A DNA stretch of 31,081 nucleotides from a bacterium (GTDB taxonomy: Bacteria > UBP15 > UBA6099 > JAJRTR01): NCBI GenBank assembly GCA_024278215.1, contig JAJRTR010000012.1:1-31081 (forward strand), written 5' to 3'. Every line of letters begins with the position of its first letter. The stretch's first letter is position 1. A program made the position numbers and the translations under genes. Of the stretch, positions 13,088-20,319 are shown one piece after another. Under the pieces are notes generated by a model, which worked only from the letters and a program-made list of their open reading frames with translations, was not told the DNA's origin and did no database searches.

Positions 13088-13834
13088 ATGGCGCAGTCGA
13101 ATGAAAGCACTGGCGGTGTGGCGTTCAGGGCGCTTGCGGCAAGAACATGCGTGGTGCTTGTCGAGCCGCTGTACGGGGGTAATGTCGGAGCGGTGGCGCG
13201 GTCGATGAACAACTTCGGTTTTTCGCAATTGAGGCTGGTTACGCCGCGTGCGGATATAGACGGCGACGAGGCCCGCAGGATGGCAATGTATTCGGGTGGG
13301 TTGCTGGACAGCGCGCAAATATATGAATCGCTGGAAGCAGCACTGGACGATATCGATATTGCTGTCGGCACAACGCGACGCATGGGCAGAAAGCGCAGCA
13401 GGTTTTTCCGGCCCTGCGCGATGGCGGAAGCGCTTGCGGGGCTCGCCTGCGAAAAAAACGCGGCTGTTCTATTCGGCCCCGAGGACGCCGGTCTTTCAAA
13501 CAAACATCTCGAATATTGCGACTGGCTCGTGACTATCGATACTTTCTCCGATTTCGATTCTCTTAATATAGCCCATTCCGTGACGGTTATTCTTTACGAA
13601 ATCAGCAGATATTTCCGGGTGACTTCAGCATGTGAAATAAAAGAATCAAAACATCTCGACGGGCTTTGCGTACATATAGGAAAAATGCTGAAAAGCTCCG
13701 GTTTCATTGAGGAAGGCGCGGACCCGAAGCGTGTTATGCTCGGACTGCGCAGGATGTTGTCGCGCGGCAGATGGAGCCGCAGCGAGATTGATCTTTTTCA
13801 TGCTGTACTGAATAGTTTTGAAAAGAAAATGTAA
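13088..13834 (+). CDS. trmJ: TrmJ-like tRNA/rRNA 2'-O-methyltransferase (SPOUT family)
   Basis: A 248-residue SpoU/TrmH-class methyltransferase. Motif 1 is VVLVEPLYGGNVGAVARSMNNFGF (22-45; Asn and Arg of the catalytic loop), with motif 2 around AVLFGPEDAGLSNKHL (131-146) and motif 3 as FDSLNIAHSVTVILYE (163-178), together forming the trefoil-knot SAM site. The order and the extra C-terminal helical region fit TrmJ, which methylates the ribose at tRNA position 32. Assignment to TrmJ rather than another SpoU paralogue is by resemblance. GAGGAGG precedes the ATG and overlaps the end of the TauE/SafE gene, implying translational coupling. An ATG at 13081 is in another frame. Confidence 0.82.
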   Translation: MAQSNESTGGVAFRALAARTCVVLVEPLYGGNVGAVARSMNNFGFSQLRLVTPRADIDGDEARRMAMYSGGLLDSAQIYESLEAALDDIDIAVGTTRRMGRKRSRFFRPCAMAEALAGLACEKNAAVLFGPEDAGLSNKHLEYCDWLVTIDTFSDFDSLNIAHSVTVILYEISRYFRVTSACEIKESKHLDGLCVHIGKMLKSSGFIEEGADPKRVMLGLRRMLSRGRWSRSEIDLFHAVLNSFEKKM

Positions 13835-13843
13835 CCGGCTCAA

Positions 13844-13885
13844 TAAAAAAACGGCCCCGCACTGTACAGGCCCGGTTCGGGCCCT
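13844..13885. terminator. Possible terminator between convergent trmJ-like and YtxH genes
   Basis: GC-rich inverted segments (GGCCCG-GTT-CGGGCC at 13869-13883) follow a run of seven A on the plus strand, which reads as TTTTTTT on the minus strand. The arrangement is plausible for minus-strand termination, but the stem next to the T-run is imperfect. Confidence 0.35.
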
Positions 13886-13954
13886 AGCTCGTGCATTTTG
13901 TTGGTTTCTATCGCAGAACTCCGCCGGGTTCGGTATTATTCCCGGGCAATTCAA

Positions 13955-14305
13955 TTACACTTCGGCATCATCATCTTCGTCGTCGTCCGTTGCTTTTTTA
14001 CCGACTTTGGCTTTTGCCTGCTCGATTATAGAAGAAGTTTTATCTACAGCATCTTCATAAGCAGAGGTCATTTTGTCGCGTGCTTCTTCAAGTGCTTCTT
14101 TCGAGCGATCGAGCGCATCGCCGGCTTTATCCGATACATCATTCATACGTTCTTTGATCCTGTCCCGTGTTTCTTCACCTGACGCAGGTGCAAGCAAAAG
14201 AGCTGTGACAGCGCCAACGACGGCTCCCGCGGTGAAACCGATCAGTGTGCCGAGGAATCCTTTGCCTTTTGAGCCCTTACCTTCCGAATGTTCAGCTTCC
14301 GACAT
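13955..14305 (-). CDS. YtxH-domain (gas-vesicle-like) small membrane-associated protein
   Basis: A 116-residue protein. After a polar, Gly/Lys-rich N-terminus there is one hydrophobic segment (GFLGTLIGFTAGAVVGAVTALLLAPASGEETRDRI split over residues 16-48), whose LLLAPxSGxETR pattern is the hallmark of YtxH proteins. A long amphipathic helix follows (about 50-100, with KEALEEARDKMTSAYEDAVD) and an acidic tail DDDEDDDAEV. Members are often general-stress proteins and their molecular role is poorly known. A GGGGG ribosome site lies 4 to 9 bases before the ATG. It is a single gene upstream of and convergent with the trmJ-like gene. Confidence 0.85.
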   Translation of the reverse strand: MSEAEHSEGKGSKGKGFLGTLIGFTAGAVVGAVTALLLAPASGEETRDRIKERMNDVSDKAGDALDRSKEALEEARDKMTSAYEDAVDKTSSIIEQAKAKVGKKATDDDEDDDAEV

Positions 14306-14407
14306 AATTTCCCCCTTTAAAAGCTATTTTCTTTTTAATATCTATTGCGAACAAGTATAGAATTTCAGAATTCGAGTGTCAAGTTGCTTTCAGTCGATTG
14401 TACAGAC

Positions 14408-14446
14408 AGGAATAAGGAAGAGGCCCCCGGCATGGCCGGGAGCCTC
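14408..14446 (-). terminator. Terminator of rnpB
   Basis: On the minus strand, GAGGC-CCCGGC and GCCGGG-GCCTC (14420-14446) form a long stem with an ATG loop and one internal mismatch. TTCCTTATT follows. It starts 10 bases after the RNase P RNA 3' end. Confidence 0.7.
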
Positions 14447-14455
14447 TGTATTGAT

Positions 14456-14847
14456 GAAAGAGACAGTCTGTAAGCGGGATTCTGTCGTGAGCGGCCATTT
14501 GTCTGGGACGTGTGTTGCCGCACGTCTCGCGCGGACTACCCGGAGTTGCCCATGATGGGCGCGGCGATGATACAGCGCCGCCTCGGCGGGCCGCCTCCCA
14601 ACTCCTGTTTGTCCTTGCACCCGGCGGGGTTTGCCAGGCCGCCGCGTCTCCGCGACGCCGGTGCGCTCTTACCGCACCATTTCACCCTTACCTGTGCCGG
14701 CCCTGTTCGAGGCCGGTCATCGGCGGTATCTTTTCTGTTGCACTTTCCGTGGGGTCGCCCCCCCCGGCCGTTAGCCGGCGCCGTGCCCTGTGGTGTCCCG
14801 ACTTTCCTCAGGCGTTCAACGCCCGCGACCGTTCAACCATCTCTTTC
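14456..14847 (-). ncRNA. rnpB: RNase P RNA (bacterial type A-like)
   Basis: The catalytic RNA that matures tRNA 5' ends. Near its 5' end the minus strand has the universally conserved GAGGAAAGTC block (read as GACTTTCCTC around 14801-14810) followed by the CACAGGGC-type region. Near its 3' end it has GACAGAATCCCGCTTACAG, the hallmark counterpart. P1 is a 13-bp helix between 14835-14847 and 14456-14468 with wobbles. The length of about 392 nt fits type A. It has its own consensus promoter (14864-14891) and terminator (14408-14446). The exact 5' end may be about 10 bases further upstream, at the predicted transcription start near 14857. Confidence 0.93.
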
Positions 14848-14863
14848 TCTTTCCTATACTTAA

Positions 14864-14891
14864 ATTATATCTGAACTTCCGGGTTTTTCAA
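14864..14891 (-). promoter_or_regulatory. Promoter of rnpB
   Basis: On the minus strand, TTGAAA (14891-14886), a 16-base spacer and a perfect TATAAT (14869-14864). The start is expected about 7 bases on, just outside helix P1. Confidence 0.75.
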
Positions 14892-14909
14892 AAAAACGGG
14901 TTCCGCAAT

Positions 14910-15911
14910 TCATTTGACGACAAAACTGCGATCAAATAATGCAATGGATGAAACATGTGTGTAATCATAGAATATGCCGGTGAATGGAGTAATGCTTGTG
15001 ATCGCGCCGTCTGCGGCAATGATTTTCAAGTGGCCACTCGGCGTGTCGCCTATCTGGTCGTTGCTTATCTTGAACCATACGGTGCCGCCGCTGGTTTCAC
15101 ATTCGATATTCCTGCCCTCGATAATAACATCGTTCGACGGCTGATGTATTATCGAACATGCGGGATATGAAAACGACTCGGCCTGTGGCGCCCAGAAGCC
15201 GAGGAAACCCTGTGTGATAATGTCCGAGGGGTCGCCCTTGTCCACGTTCGCGACCCCAAAACCGTAGAGGTGCACAAAAACCGGAGAGACGGTTCCGTCG
15301 GATATGTCACCCTGCACAGAGAGTTCGAGATAAAGATTGTCTTCGTCGACGCCTCCTCTGAATGACATGAAATCGAAATTGTCGGGGATCACCTGTTCCT
15401 CGTCGTCCACCGGTGGTTCGTCGATAGCGAGGTCGAACATGCACGGGTCGTTTTCCGGTGGCCATTCCGTCACAAGGCACGGTGTGTCGGTGTATACATT
15501 GCCCGAAGAATCCCTGGCGCTGAAACCATACAGGATTTCCGTGCCTGCTTTGAATGCCGGAAGTGTCGCACTCCATATCCTGCCTTCCATCACCTGTTCC
15601 ATATCGATATATTCCCAGTTGTCGCCAAGGTCCGCAGTGAACATCAGTGTCGCATCGAATGTTTCATCACTTGTTTTGCTCGGATCGTTATAGATGTGGG
15701 CGGTTACAACAGTCGGCACTTCAGCCTGGGGAGGGTCGGGATCGAGTATCACATCATGGACCCAGGGCGGGTACATTGTTTCCTGAATATCCTGGAGCAC
15801 TTTCTCGGTGCCGGGCGGCAACTCGCCGGTTATCTCGGTCGCGTTTGATACGATACATGATATTATGCTTATTGTTGTTATGATAATTGCTGTTTCAATG
15901 ATGTCCTTCAT
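14910..15911 (-). CDS. Secreted, possibly lipid-anchored protein of unknown function
   Basis: 333 residues from ATG 15911, which has GTGAGG at Shine-Dalgarno distance; an upstream TTG/ATG frame extension lacks one. The N-terminus is hydrophobic (IIETAIIITTISIISC) and ends in I-I-S-C, acceptable as a lipobox, so Cys23 may be lipidated. Residues about 60-150 look like an Ig/FN3-type extracellular domain (PTVVTAHIYNDP, DATLMFTADLGDNWEYI, GTEILYGFSARDSSGNVYTD). The rest is acidic and beta-rich, with FDFMSFRGGVDEDNLYLELSVQGDI and TVWFKISNDQIGDTPSGHLKI, resembling carbohydrate- or surface-binding domains. I recognise no enzyme motif. It stands alone upstream of rnpB. Confidence 0.65.
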   Translation of the reverse strand: MKDIIETAIIITTISIISCIVSNATEITGELPPGTEKVLQDIQETMYPPWVHDVILDPDPPQAEVPTVVTAHIYNDPSKTSDETFDATLMFTADLGDNWEYIDMEQVMEGRIWSATLPAFKAGTEILYGFSARDSSGNVYTDTPCLVTEWPPENDPCMFDLAIDEPPVDDEEQVIPDNFDFMSFRGGVDEDNLYLELSVQGDISDGTVSPVFVHLYGFGVANVDKGDPSDIITQGFLGFWAPQAESFSYPACSIIHQPSNDVIIEGRNIECETSGGTVWFKISNDQIGDTPSGHLKIIAADGAITSITPFTGIFYDYTHVSSIALFDRSFVVK

Positions 15912-15931
15912 TAACGAATAATCCTCACTTT

Positions 15932-16020
15932 GGGCCAATTGCAATATTCATGTTCCGCCGGGTCAGGCTGTAAATGTTCCAGTCGCGCTCGTTATAAAGT
16001 ATAATGCGGTAATCGGCTCA
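15932..16020. repeat. Decayed copy of element A
   Basis: The left end GGGCCAATTGCAATATTCATGTTC resembles the element A terminus GAGCCAATTGCAAAATTATG. The right end TAATGCGGTAATCGGCTCA resembles the other terminus. The interior is shortened to about 50 bases. Similarity is partial, so this is a weaker call than the other copies. Confidence 0.5.
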
Positions 16021-16309
16021 ATATAATTAAACTATTGTGAAAGAATCAAATAGTGTCAAGTTTTTATGGGCTTCATCTCACAATTCACTCCCATTCCACG
16101 GTAGTTTTCTTGCGTGAAGAGTAAACGCTTTGAATGCGTGAGAACATCCGACCGGTATTATTATGATATGTAGGAATACTTCAGGAGGAGCCATTAGCTT
16201 AACGGAATAGAAGGGTATGCGACATATTTGTGGTTTTATCGAATTCACCGGGGTCACATTCCAGAGTTGAAACTGATTTTGTGTGTTTTCAGATTTCTGA
16301 TTAAATACA
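16021..16309. other. Rest of the gap upstream of the FG-GAP gene
   Basis: I find no gene. A stretch near 16241-16279 (CACCGGGGTCACATTCCAG) faintly resembles 18968-19010, which may indicate another eroded repeat, but the match is too weak to name. The gap as a whole runs from 15912 to 16480. Confidence 0.3.
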
Positions 16310-16387
16310 GAACTTGTGCGTTTTTATTGAAGGTAGTGCCATGTCAACAAAGAAAAGATGTAAGATGGGGTAGCGTAAAAACCATAA
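16310..16387 (+). repeat. Repeat D, copy 1 (78 bp)
   Basis: GAACTTGTGCGTTTTTATT and the following bases match 18786-18863 in direct orientation, with four mismatches in 78 by my count. It lies 93 bases before the FG-GAP gene. No internal inverted repeats are evident, unlike elements A to C. Confidence 0.85.
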
Positions 16388-16480
16388 AAGTACACAACAA
16401 TAGTGAATTGTAGAATTATTCTTTTGAGGTAGAATATAAAAAGCACATGTTTAAATGAATGTGAGGGGAATACGAAAGAA

Positions 16481-18433
16481 ATGAAGATAAAGAAAATGAT
16501 AATGATAGTATTACTTGCCGTGCTGACGGCACCGGTTGCGACACATGCGGAGGCGTTGCCGAGGATCGCCGTACTTGACTTCTATGTTCTTGAGAGAATC
16601 CCATACGATTATCTGAAGGATGCGGTGGTGCCGGAGGGCGGCGATTTTATTGCCGCCGAGCGACTTGGGATGACTATTGCAATGCGCGAGATTCTACATA
16701 GTATGATCGAGGATGTGCCGGGCTACAAACTTAGAAAACTGAAAAGCCTCGAATCGCTGGCTGACGATGTCGACCTGGTTTTCAAGTATTACATCGAGTC
16801 TGATGATCCTACTGCTTTTTTCGACCGGACCCTGCTTGCGAAACTTGCAGGTGACCTGCGTGCCGACGCCCTGATTATCGGTCTCGTCAAAAGCATCAAA
16901 TATGAAAACAACCCGCGCGAACTCTCCGCGAAAAAGGCGCGTCTGAAAATCGTTTACATGATTTACAATGCGCCTGAAGACAAATTCGACTATGTGGAAA
17001 CAATGGATATGGACTCGGATAATGTGGGCGGCTTTGCCGATGCTGAAAACCTGCCCGGCGGAAAGTATGCCGAAGACATAAAGAAGTTCGCAAACAGCGA
17101 GCCCGGCAGGGTTTTCATAGCATCGGCAAAGCAATTCATCGTCAACGGATTGAAGGGGGAAGCAGAGGAGTTGCTGAGTTCGGAACATTCGCGCACCGAG
17201 GATATTGCGCAGAACGCTGTCTCGCATCGCGGCAGGCCGGGGACTTTCGATACGGATGCCGACATGCCACGCAGACCTGAAACAAGTTCGCCGGAACCGG
17301 ATGCCGGCACAGTGCCGAGCCGACCGACCGGCGATTCCGGGACCTCATCGGGGCAGCCGGGTGCGGGGCGCACTTCGGCCCCGCCGCCCCAGCAGTCGTC
17401 TCCGGCGAGCGGCACTCACGGCTGCATCTACAGGGGGCAGTCCATCATCACTTCCGTTGCTCACGATAATCGTGGTCTGCGGATTTATCGTTGCGATAAC
17501 GGGTCCTACAACCTGCGCTTCCCCTATATGGAAACCGGCAGGGTGGTAAGCAGCCGAAAAGGTATTTCGGGTATCGACACCGGCGACCTCGACGGCGACG
17601 GCCTCGACGAAATCATCGTGTCTTCCTATGAGCGCGGCGAAAATATTCGCGTCTACAAGATGGCGGATCGAGGTCTTAATGCCGATAATCCTTTCTATGT
17701 TGTACACGATGTTATCCCAAACGCGAATCTCCAGGTTTATGCCGCCGCGGGCGATTTCGACGGCGACGGAATCGACGAACTCGCTGTTTCCACCGCTGAC
17801 GCAGCCGATCAGACACTTGTGTTCAATTTTGTGGAGGGCAGGCTTGATGTCGACATGCCGATTTTCGATATATCCGATACCTTCGGAGAGCCGGGATACG
17901 GTGCGTTCGTGACATCCGGTGATTTTGACGGTGACGGTGTGGACGAACTGGTGATCTCTTCAGACGGTGGCGGAGAAATGATAAATGTTTATAAGATACC
18001 TCACGGGGATCAGACCACAGGGGTCGAGACGGCGACTCTGAGGTCGTTTTTCGGCAACATCACAAGTTCGGTTTCAGTGGCCGCCGGCGATTTTGATATG
18101 GACGGAAAAGACGAACTCGCCGTGGGTGCGTTCGCGCCGGGGATCAATATAAAAGTATTCAAATATAAAGACGGCGCTTTCGATGTGTTGAACCCGATGG
18201 CGGACATTCACGCCGACACGGGCGTTTCATCGGGCGGCACACGTGTGTTTGCAGGCGACTATAACGGGGACCGGCAGGACGACCTTGCGCTGAGTGTGCA
18301 GGGCACACTCTGGATCGCTCAGTACCGGCGCGGCCGCTTCTTCCTCTCGCCGCCATATATTGACGAAGTGGAGCTTTATCCCGATGCGCGCGGCGGCATC
18401 TTCGCGGTCACTGGCAGATTCGAGAAAGAATAA
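16481..18433 (+). CDS. Secreted FG-GAP/VCBS repeat protein with CsgG/TolB-like N-terminal domain
   Basis: 650 residues. A signal peptide (MIMIVLLAVLTAPVATHAEA, residues about 6-25) is followed by LPRIAVLDFYVLERI, the opening strand typical of CsgG/TolB-N-like domains, extending to about residue 230. A low-complexity Pro/Ser/Gly linker (about 255-315) leads to a beta-propeller of FG-GAP/VCBS blades with calcium-binding loops: DLDGDGLDE, DFDGDGIDE, DFDGDGVDE, DFDMDGKDE and the degenerate DYNGDRQDD. Such propellers sit on the cell surface or in the periplasm and bind ligands or matrix. GAGGGGAA precedes the ATG. The gene is flanked by direct copies of repeat D and followed by a perfect palindromic mini-element. 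The ligand is unknown. Confidence 0.82.
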   Translation: MKIKKMIMIVLLAVLTAPVATHAEALPRIAVLDFYVLERIPYDYLKDAVVPEGGDFIAAERLGMTIAMREILHSMIEDVPGYKLRKLKSLESLADDVDLVFKYYIESDDPTAFFDRTLLAKLAGDLRADALIIGLVKSIKYENNPRELSAKKARLKIVYMIYNAPEDKFDYVETMDMDSDNVGGFADAENLPGGKYAEDIKKFANSEPGRVFIASAKQFIVNGLKGEAEELLSSEHSRTEDIAQNAVSHRGRPGTFDTDADMPRRPETSSPEPDAGTVPSRPTGDSGTSSGQPGAGRTSAPPPQQSSPASGTHGCIYRGQSIITSVAHDNRGLRIYRCDNGSYNLRFPYMETGRVVSSRKGISGIDTGDLDGDGLDEIIVSSYERGENIRVYKMADRGLNADNPFYVVHDVIPNANLQVYAAAGDFDGDGIDELAVSTADAADQTLVFNFVEGRLDVDMPIFDISDTFGEPGYGAFVTSGDFDGDGVDELVISSDGGGEMINVYKIPHGDQTTGVETATLRSFFGNITSSVSVAAGDFDMDGKDELAVGAFAPGINIKVFKYKDGAFDVLNPMADIHADTGVSSGGTRVFAGDYNGDRQDDLALSVQGTLWIAQYRRGRFFLSPPYIDEVELYPDARGGIFAVTGRFEKE

Positions 18434-18447
18434 TATACATCACCATG

Positions 18448-18502
18448 TGAGCCAATTGCAAAATTCTGATTCTGCTACGAACATAATTTTGCAATTGGCT
18501 CA
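18448..18502. repeat. Internally deleted element A (55 bp, perfect 18-bp terminal inverted repeats)
   Basis: TGAGCCAATTGCAAAATT (18448-18465) is exactly inverted at 18485-18502. The inner bases GCTACGAACATAATTTT equal the reverse complement of the left end of copy 1, so this is element A in reverse with most of its interior lost. It sits 14 bases after the FG-GAP stop and could fold as a transcript-end hairpin. Confidence 0.85.
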
Positions 18503-18785
18503 TGTTTGTGTTTACATGTTTCCACCGTTCCCGGTGTGAACGAATGGACCGGACGCACTGTGTTCATCCTGAAAGCTTTGAGTTTGTTGCGGACATGATT
18601 TTGAAACGAGCTCACAAGTTAATGGAAACCTGCAAATACTGTGATGTTTTCAGGATATTATATTACAATTGAAGGCGAAACTCGCGATTTATGCCGTTTG
18701 GTTGTAAACTAATTATCTGATTAAGGATCATACTATTTGAGAGGTAATCGAGCGGCGTGCGCGTGCTCACATAATTTTATTTACT
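18503..18785. other. Gap after the FG-GAP gene
   Basis: No gene or clear structure is seen. It is part of a ~700-base non-coding stretch (18434-19128) that otherwise consists of repeats. Confidence 0.4.
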
Positions 18786-18863
18786 GAACTTGTGCGTTTT
18801 TATAAAAGGTAGTGCCAAGTCAACAAAGAAAAGATGTAAGATGGGGTAGCGTAAAAACTATAA
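18786..18863 (+). repeat. Repeat D, copy 2 (78 bp)
   Basis: Direct copy of 16310-16387. A reversed 26-base fragment of the same repeat occurs at 7950-7975. With copy 1 it brackets the FG-GAP gene. Confidence 0.85.
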
Positions 18864-18970
18864 CAATAAGGTGTAGGACTAGGGTGTGTGTGAAGAAACA
18901 TTACAACGGGTGCCCCGCCCTACACCTTCCAGCAGCGACATTACAAGCCCGACGTGCCAGTAGTAGAATA

Positions 18971-19023
18971 TTTGGGGGACACGATCCGGAATTAAAGGTT
19001 AAATTTCAGTCATGTCCCCAAAA
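18971..19023. repeat. Small inverted-repeat element (family F, 53 bp)
   Basis: TTTGGGGGACACGA (18971-18984) and TCATGTCCCCAAAA (19010-19023) are inverted copies with two mismatches. Just before it, GGTGTAGG...CCTACACC around 18870-18926 is another 8-bp inverted pair. Both appear to be repeat remnants. Confidence 0.5.
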
Positions 19024-19128
19024 GGCTCACAATATATTGAGAAACGCACAGGATTAGTTATTTATTAAATTGTCGGCAGAATTTTTCGGACGCGATTTTA
19101 AACAGGGGCAATCACGACAGACAATAAT

Positions 19129-19440
19129 ATGGCTGATATCAGAATAGTACATACTTCGAATCTGCACCTAGGGCGCAGGTTTCCCGATTTCGACAGGGAT
19201 ACGGAAGAACTTCGCATACAGGATACAATAAACGTCTTCCATGATCTAGCCGGTTATGTGATCAAAAACGAAGTGTCGTTGCTGCTTATCGCCGGTGACT
19301 TGTTCGACAAGGCGAATCCGAAGCGCGAGACGATCTCGAAAGTGCTTTCCGTATTCGGCGAGATACACCGGAATCTTCCCGACACGCGAATAATAATCAC
19401 TCCGGGCCGTGAAGAACTGGTGATGAAGAATGATGGATAA
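19129..19440 (+). pseudogene. SbcD/Mre11/YhaO-like gene, N-terminal fragment ending at an in-frame TAA
   Basis: The first 103 codons of a metallophosphoesterase of the DNA-repair nuclease class. It starts ADIRIVHTSNLHLGRRF, where the family has HTSDLHLG: the metal-binding Asp is Asn. LLLIAGDLFDKANP keeps the GDxFD motif. Where the family has PGNHD it reads TPGREEL, so the Asn-His pair is gone. TAA at 19438-19440 stops the frame, yet the same frame continues with matching sequence to 20319, giving a total length near 396 codons, normal for SbcD/YhaO. Either a nonsense mutation, a sequence error, or two separate polypeptides explains this. The ribosome site is weak. Confidence 0.7.
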
Positions 19441-19485
19441 CTCGAGTGTACGCTGAACTTCTTCGAGCATCTCTCGTATGTTAAA

Positions 19486-20319
19486 GTGATCGGCGGCGCG
19501 AAAACGCCCGAGTCGGTCAGGTACGAATTCGGCGACACCCCTGTAGTGATATCATCGTGCAGGGCGGACCTGCTTTCAGAGAAGTCGGCGGCGCTTCGAA
19601 AGATACCACATCCGGCGGAAGGCGAGGTAGGGATATTCCTGCTTTCATCATATTTGCGGCGTGGGAGTGTGCTCGAGATCGACGACGATCTGCTGAGAGA
19701 TCGAATAATCGCGCCGCTCAAGAACCGTGGCTACAAGTATCTCGCGCTCGGCGGTCGCCATGAAATTGATATTGTTGAAACCGGCGAATTCAGCGCGATT
19801 TTTTCCGGCGGTCTCGAGCGTTTTGATTTCGAGAAAGACAGGGGCCGCAAATGCTTCATTTCTTTCATGGTCGGTAGCGGCGGAATAAAAAATGTCGAAA
19901 CCGTTCGCACGCGCGCCCGCAAGATGGAGTTCATAAACATCACCTGCGACAGCAAGACAACCGCCCTTGAAATCGAAGAGGCGGCGGCGGGTTTCGCTGC
20001 AAAGCGAACGAAAAGCAAACTCCTTTATATCGTTCTCGGCGGACAGCTTACCTTCGAACAGTTCAAGGCATTCGAGTCGAGCGAGAAGCTGCGCGAACTC
20101 AGGGAACAATTCATCGCGGTCCATATCGACAACCGTCTTTACCTGATCGACAGCGACATGGACTACAACTTCGACGCGCTGTGCGTCAATTCGCCGGCCG
20201 ACGAATTTATGAGAACAGTGAAAAAGGAAATGGACGAAGCCGGCGACAGGGGCAAGGAAGTGAAGCTCCTCGAGGAACTGCTTCAAATGGGACTGGAGGA
20301 GATCGAAAAAGGATTTTGA
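19486..20319 (+). CDS. SbcD/YhaO-like protein, C-terminal part (split gene, non-catalytic)
   Basis: In the same frame as the upstream fragment; codons 19441-19485 (LECTLNFFEHLSYVK) join them seamlessly. If translated separately, GTG 19486 could start it. LLSSYLRRG and NRGYKYLALGGRHEID correspond to the family's second histidine region, where active nucleases have GHxH; here it is GGRH, so another ligand is missing. The later half (CFISFMVGSGG, KLLYIVLGGQLTFEQFKAF, IDNRLYLIDSD) fits the capping domain. It overlaps the next gene by 4 bases (TTGA), as SbcD and SbcC partners usually do. I infer a structural partner of the ATPase rather than a nuclease, or a decaying gene. Confidence 0.65.
   Translation: MIGGAKTPESVRYEFGDTPVVISSCRADLLSEKSAALRKIPHPAEGEVGIFLLSSYLRRGSVLEIDDDLLRDRIIAPLKNRGYKYLALGGRHEIDIVETGEFSAIFSGGLERFDFEKDRGRKCFISFMVGSGGIKNVETVRTRARKMEFINITCDSKTTALEIEEAAAGFAAKRTKSKLLYIVLGGQLTFEQFKAFESSEKLRELREQFIAVHIDNRLYLIDSDMDYNFDALCVNSPADEFMRTVKKEMDEAGDRGKEVKLLEELLQMGLEEIEKGF

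Noticed and set aside
12419-13318. 299-codon minus-strand frame across the TauE and TrmJ genes
   Set aside because: His/Arg-rich composition typical of an antisense shadow; it spans two well-supported genes.
18812-19057. 81-codon frame downstream of the FG-GAP gene
   Set aside because: Built from repeat D and family F palindromes, no ribosome site.
19438-19440. TAA read as a sense codon through an altered genetic code
   Set aside because: Several intact genes in the window (for example those ending at 1692, 9622, 10300 and 13834) use TAA as their natural stop.
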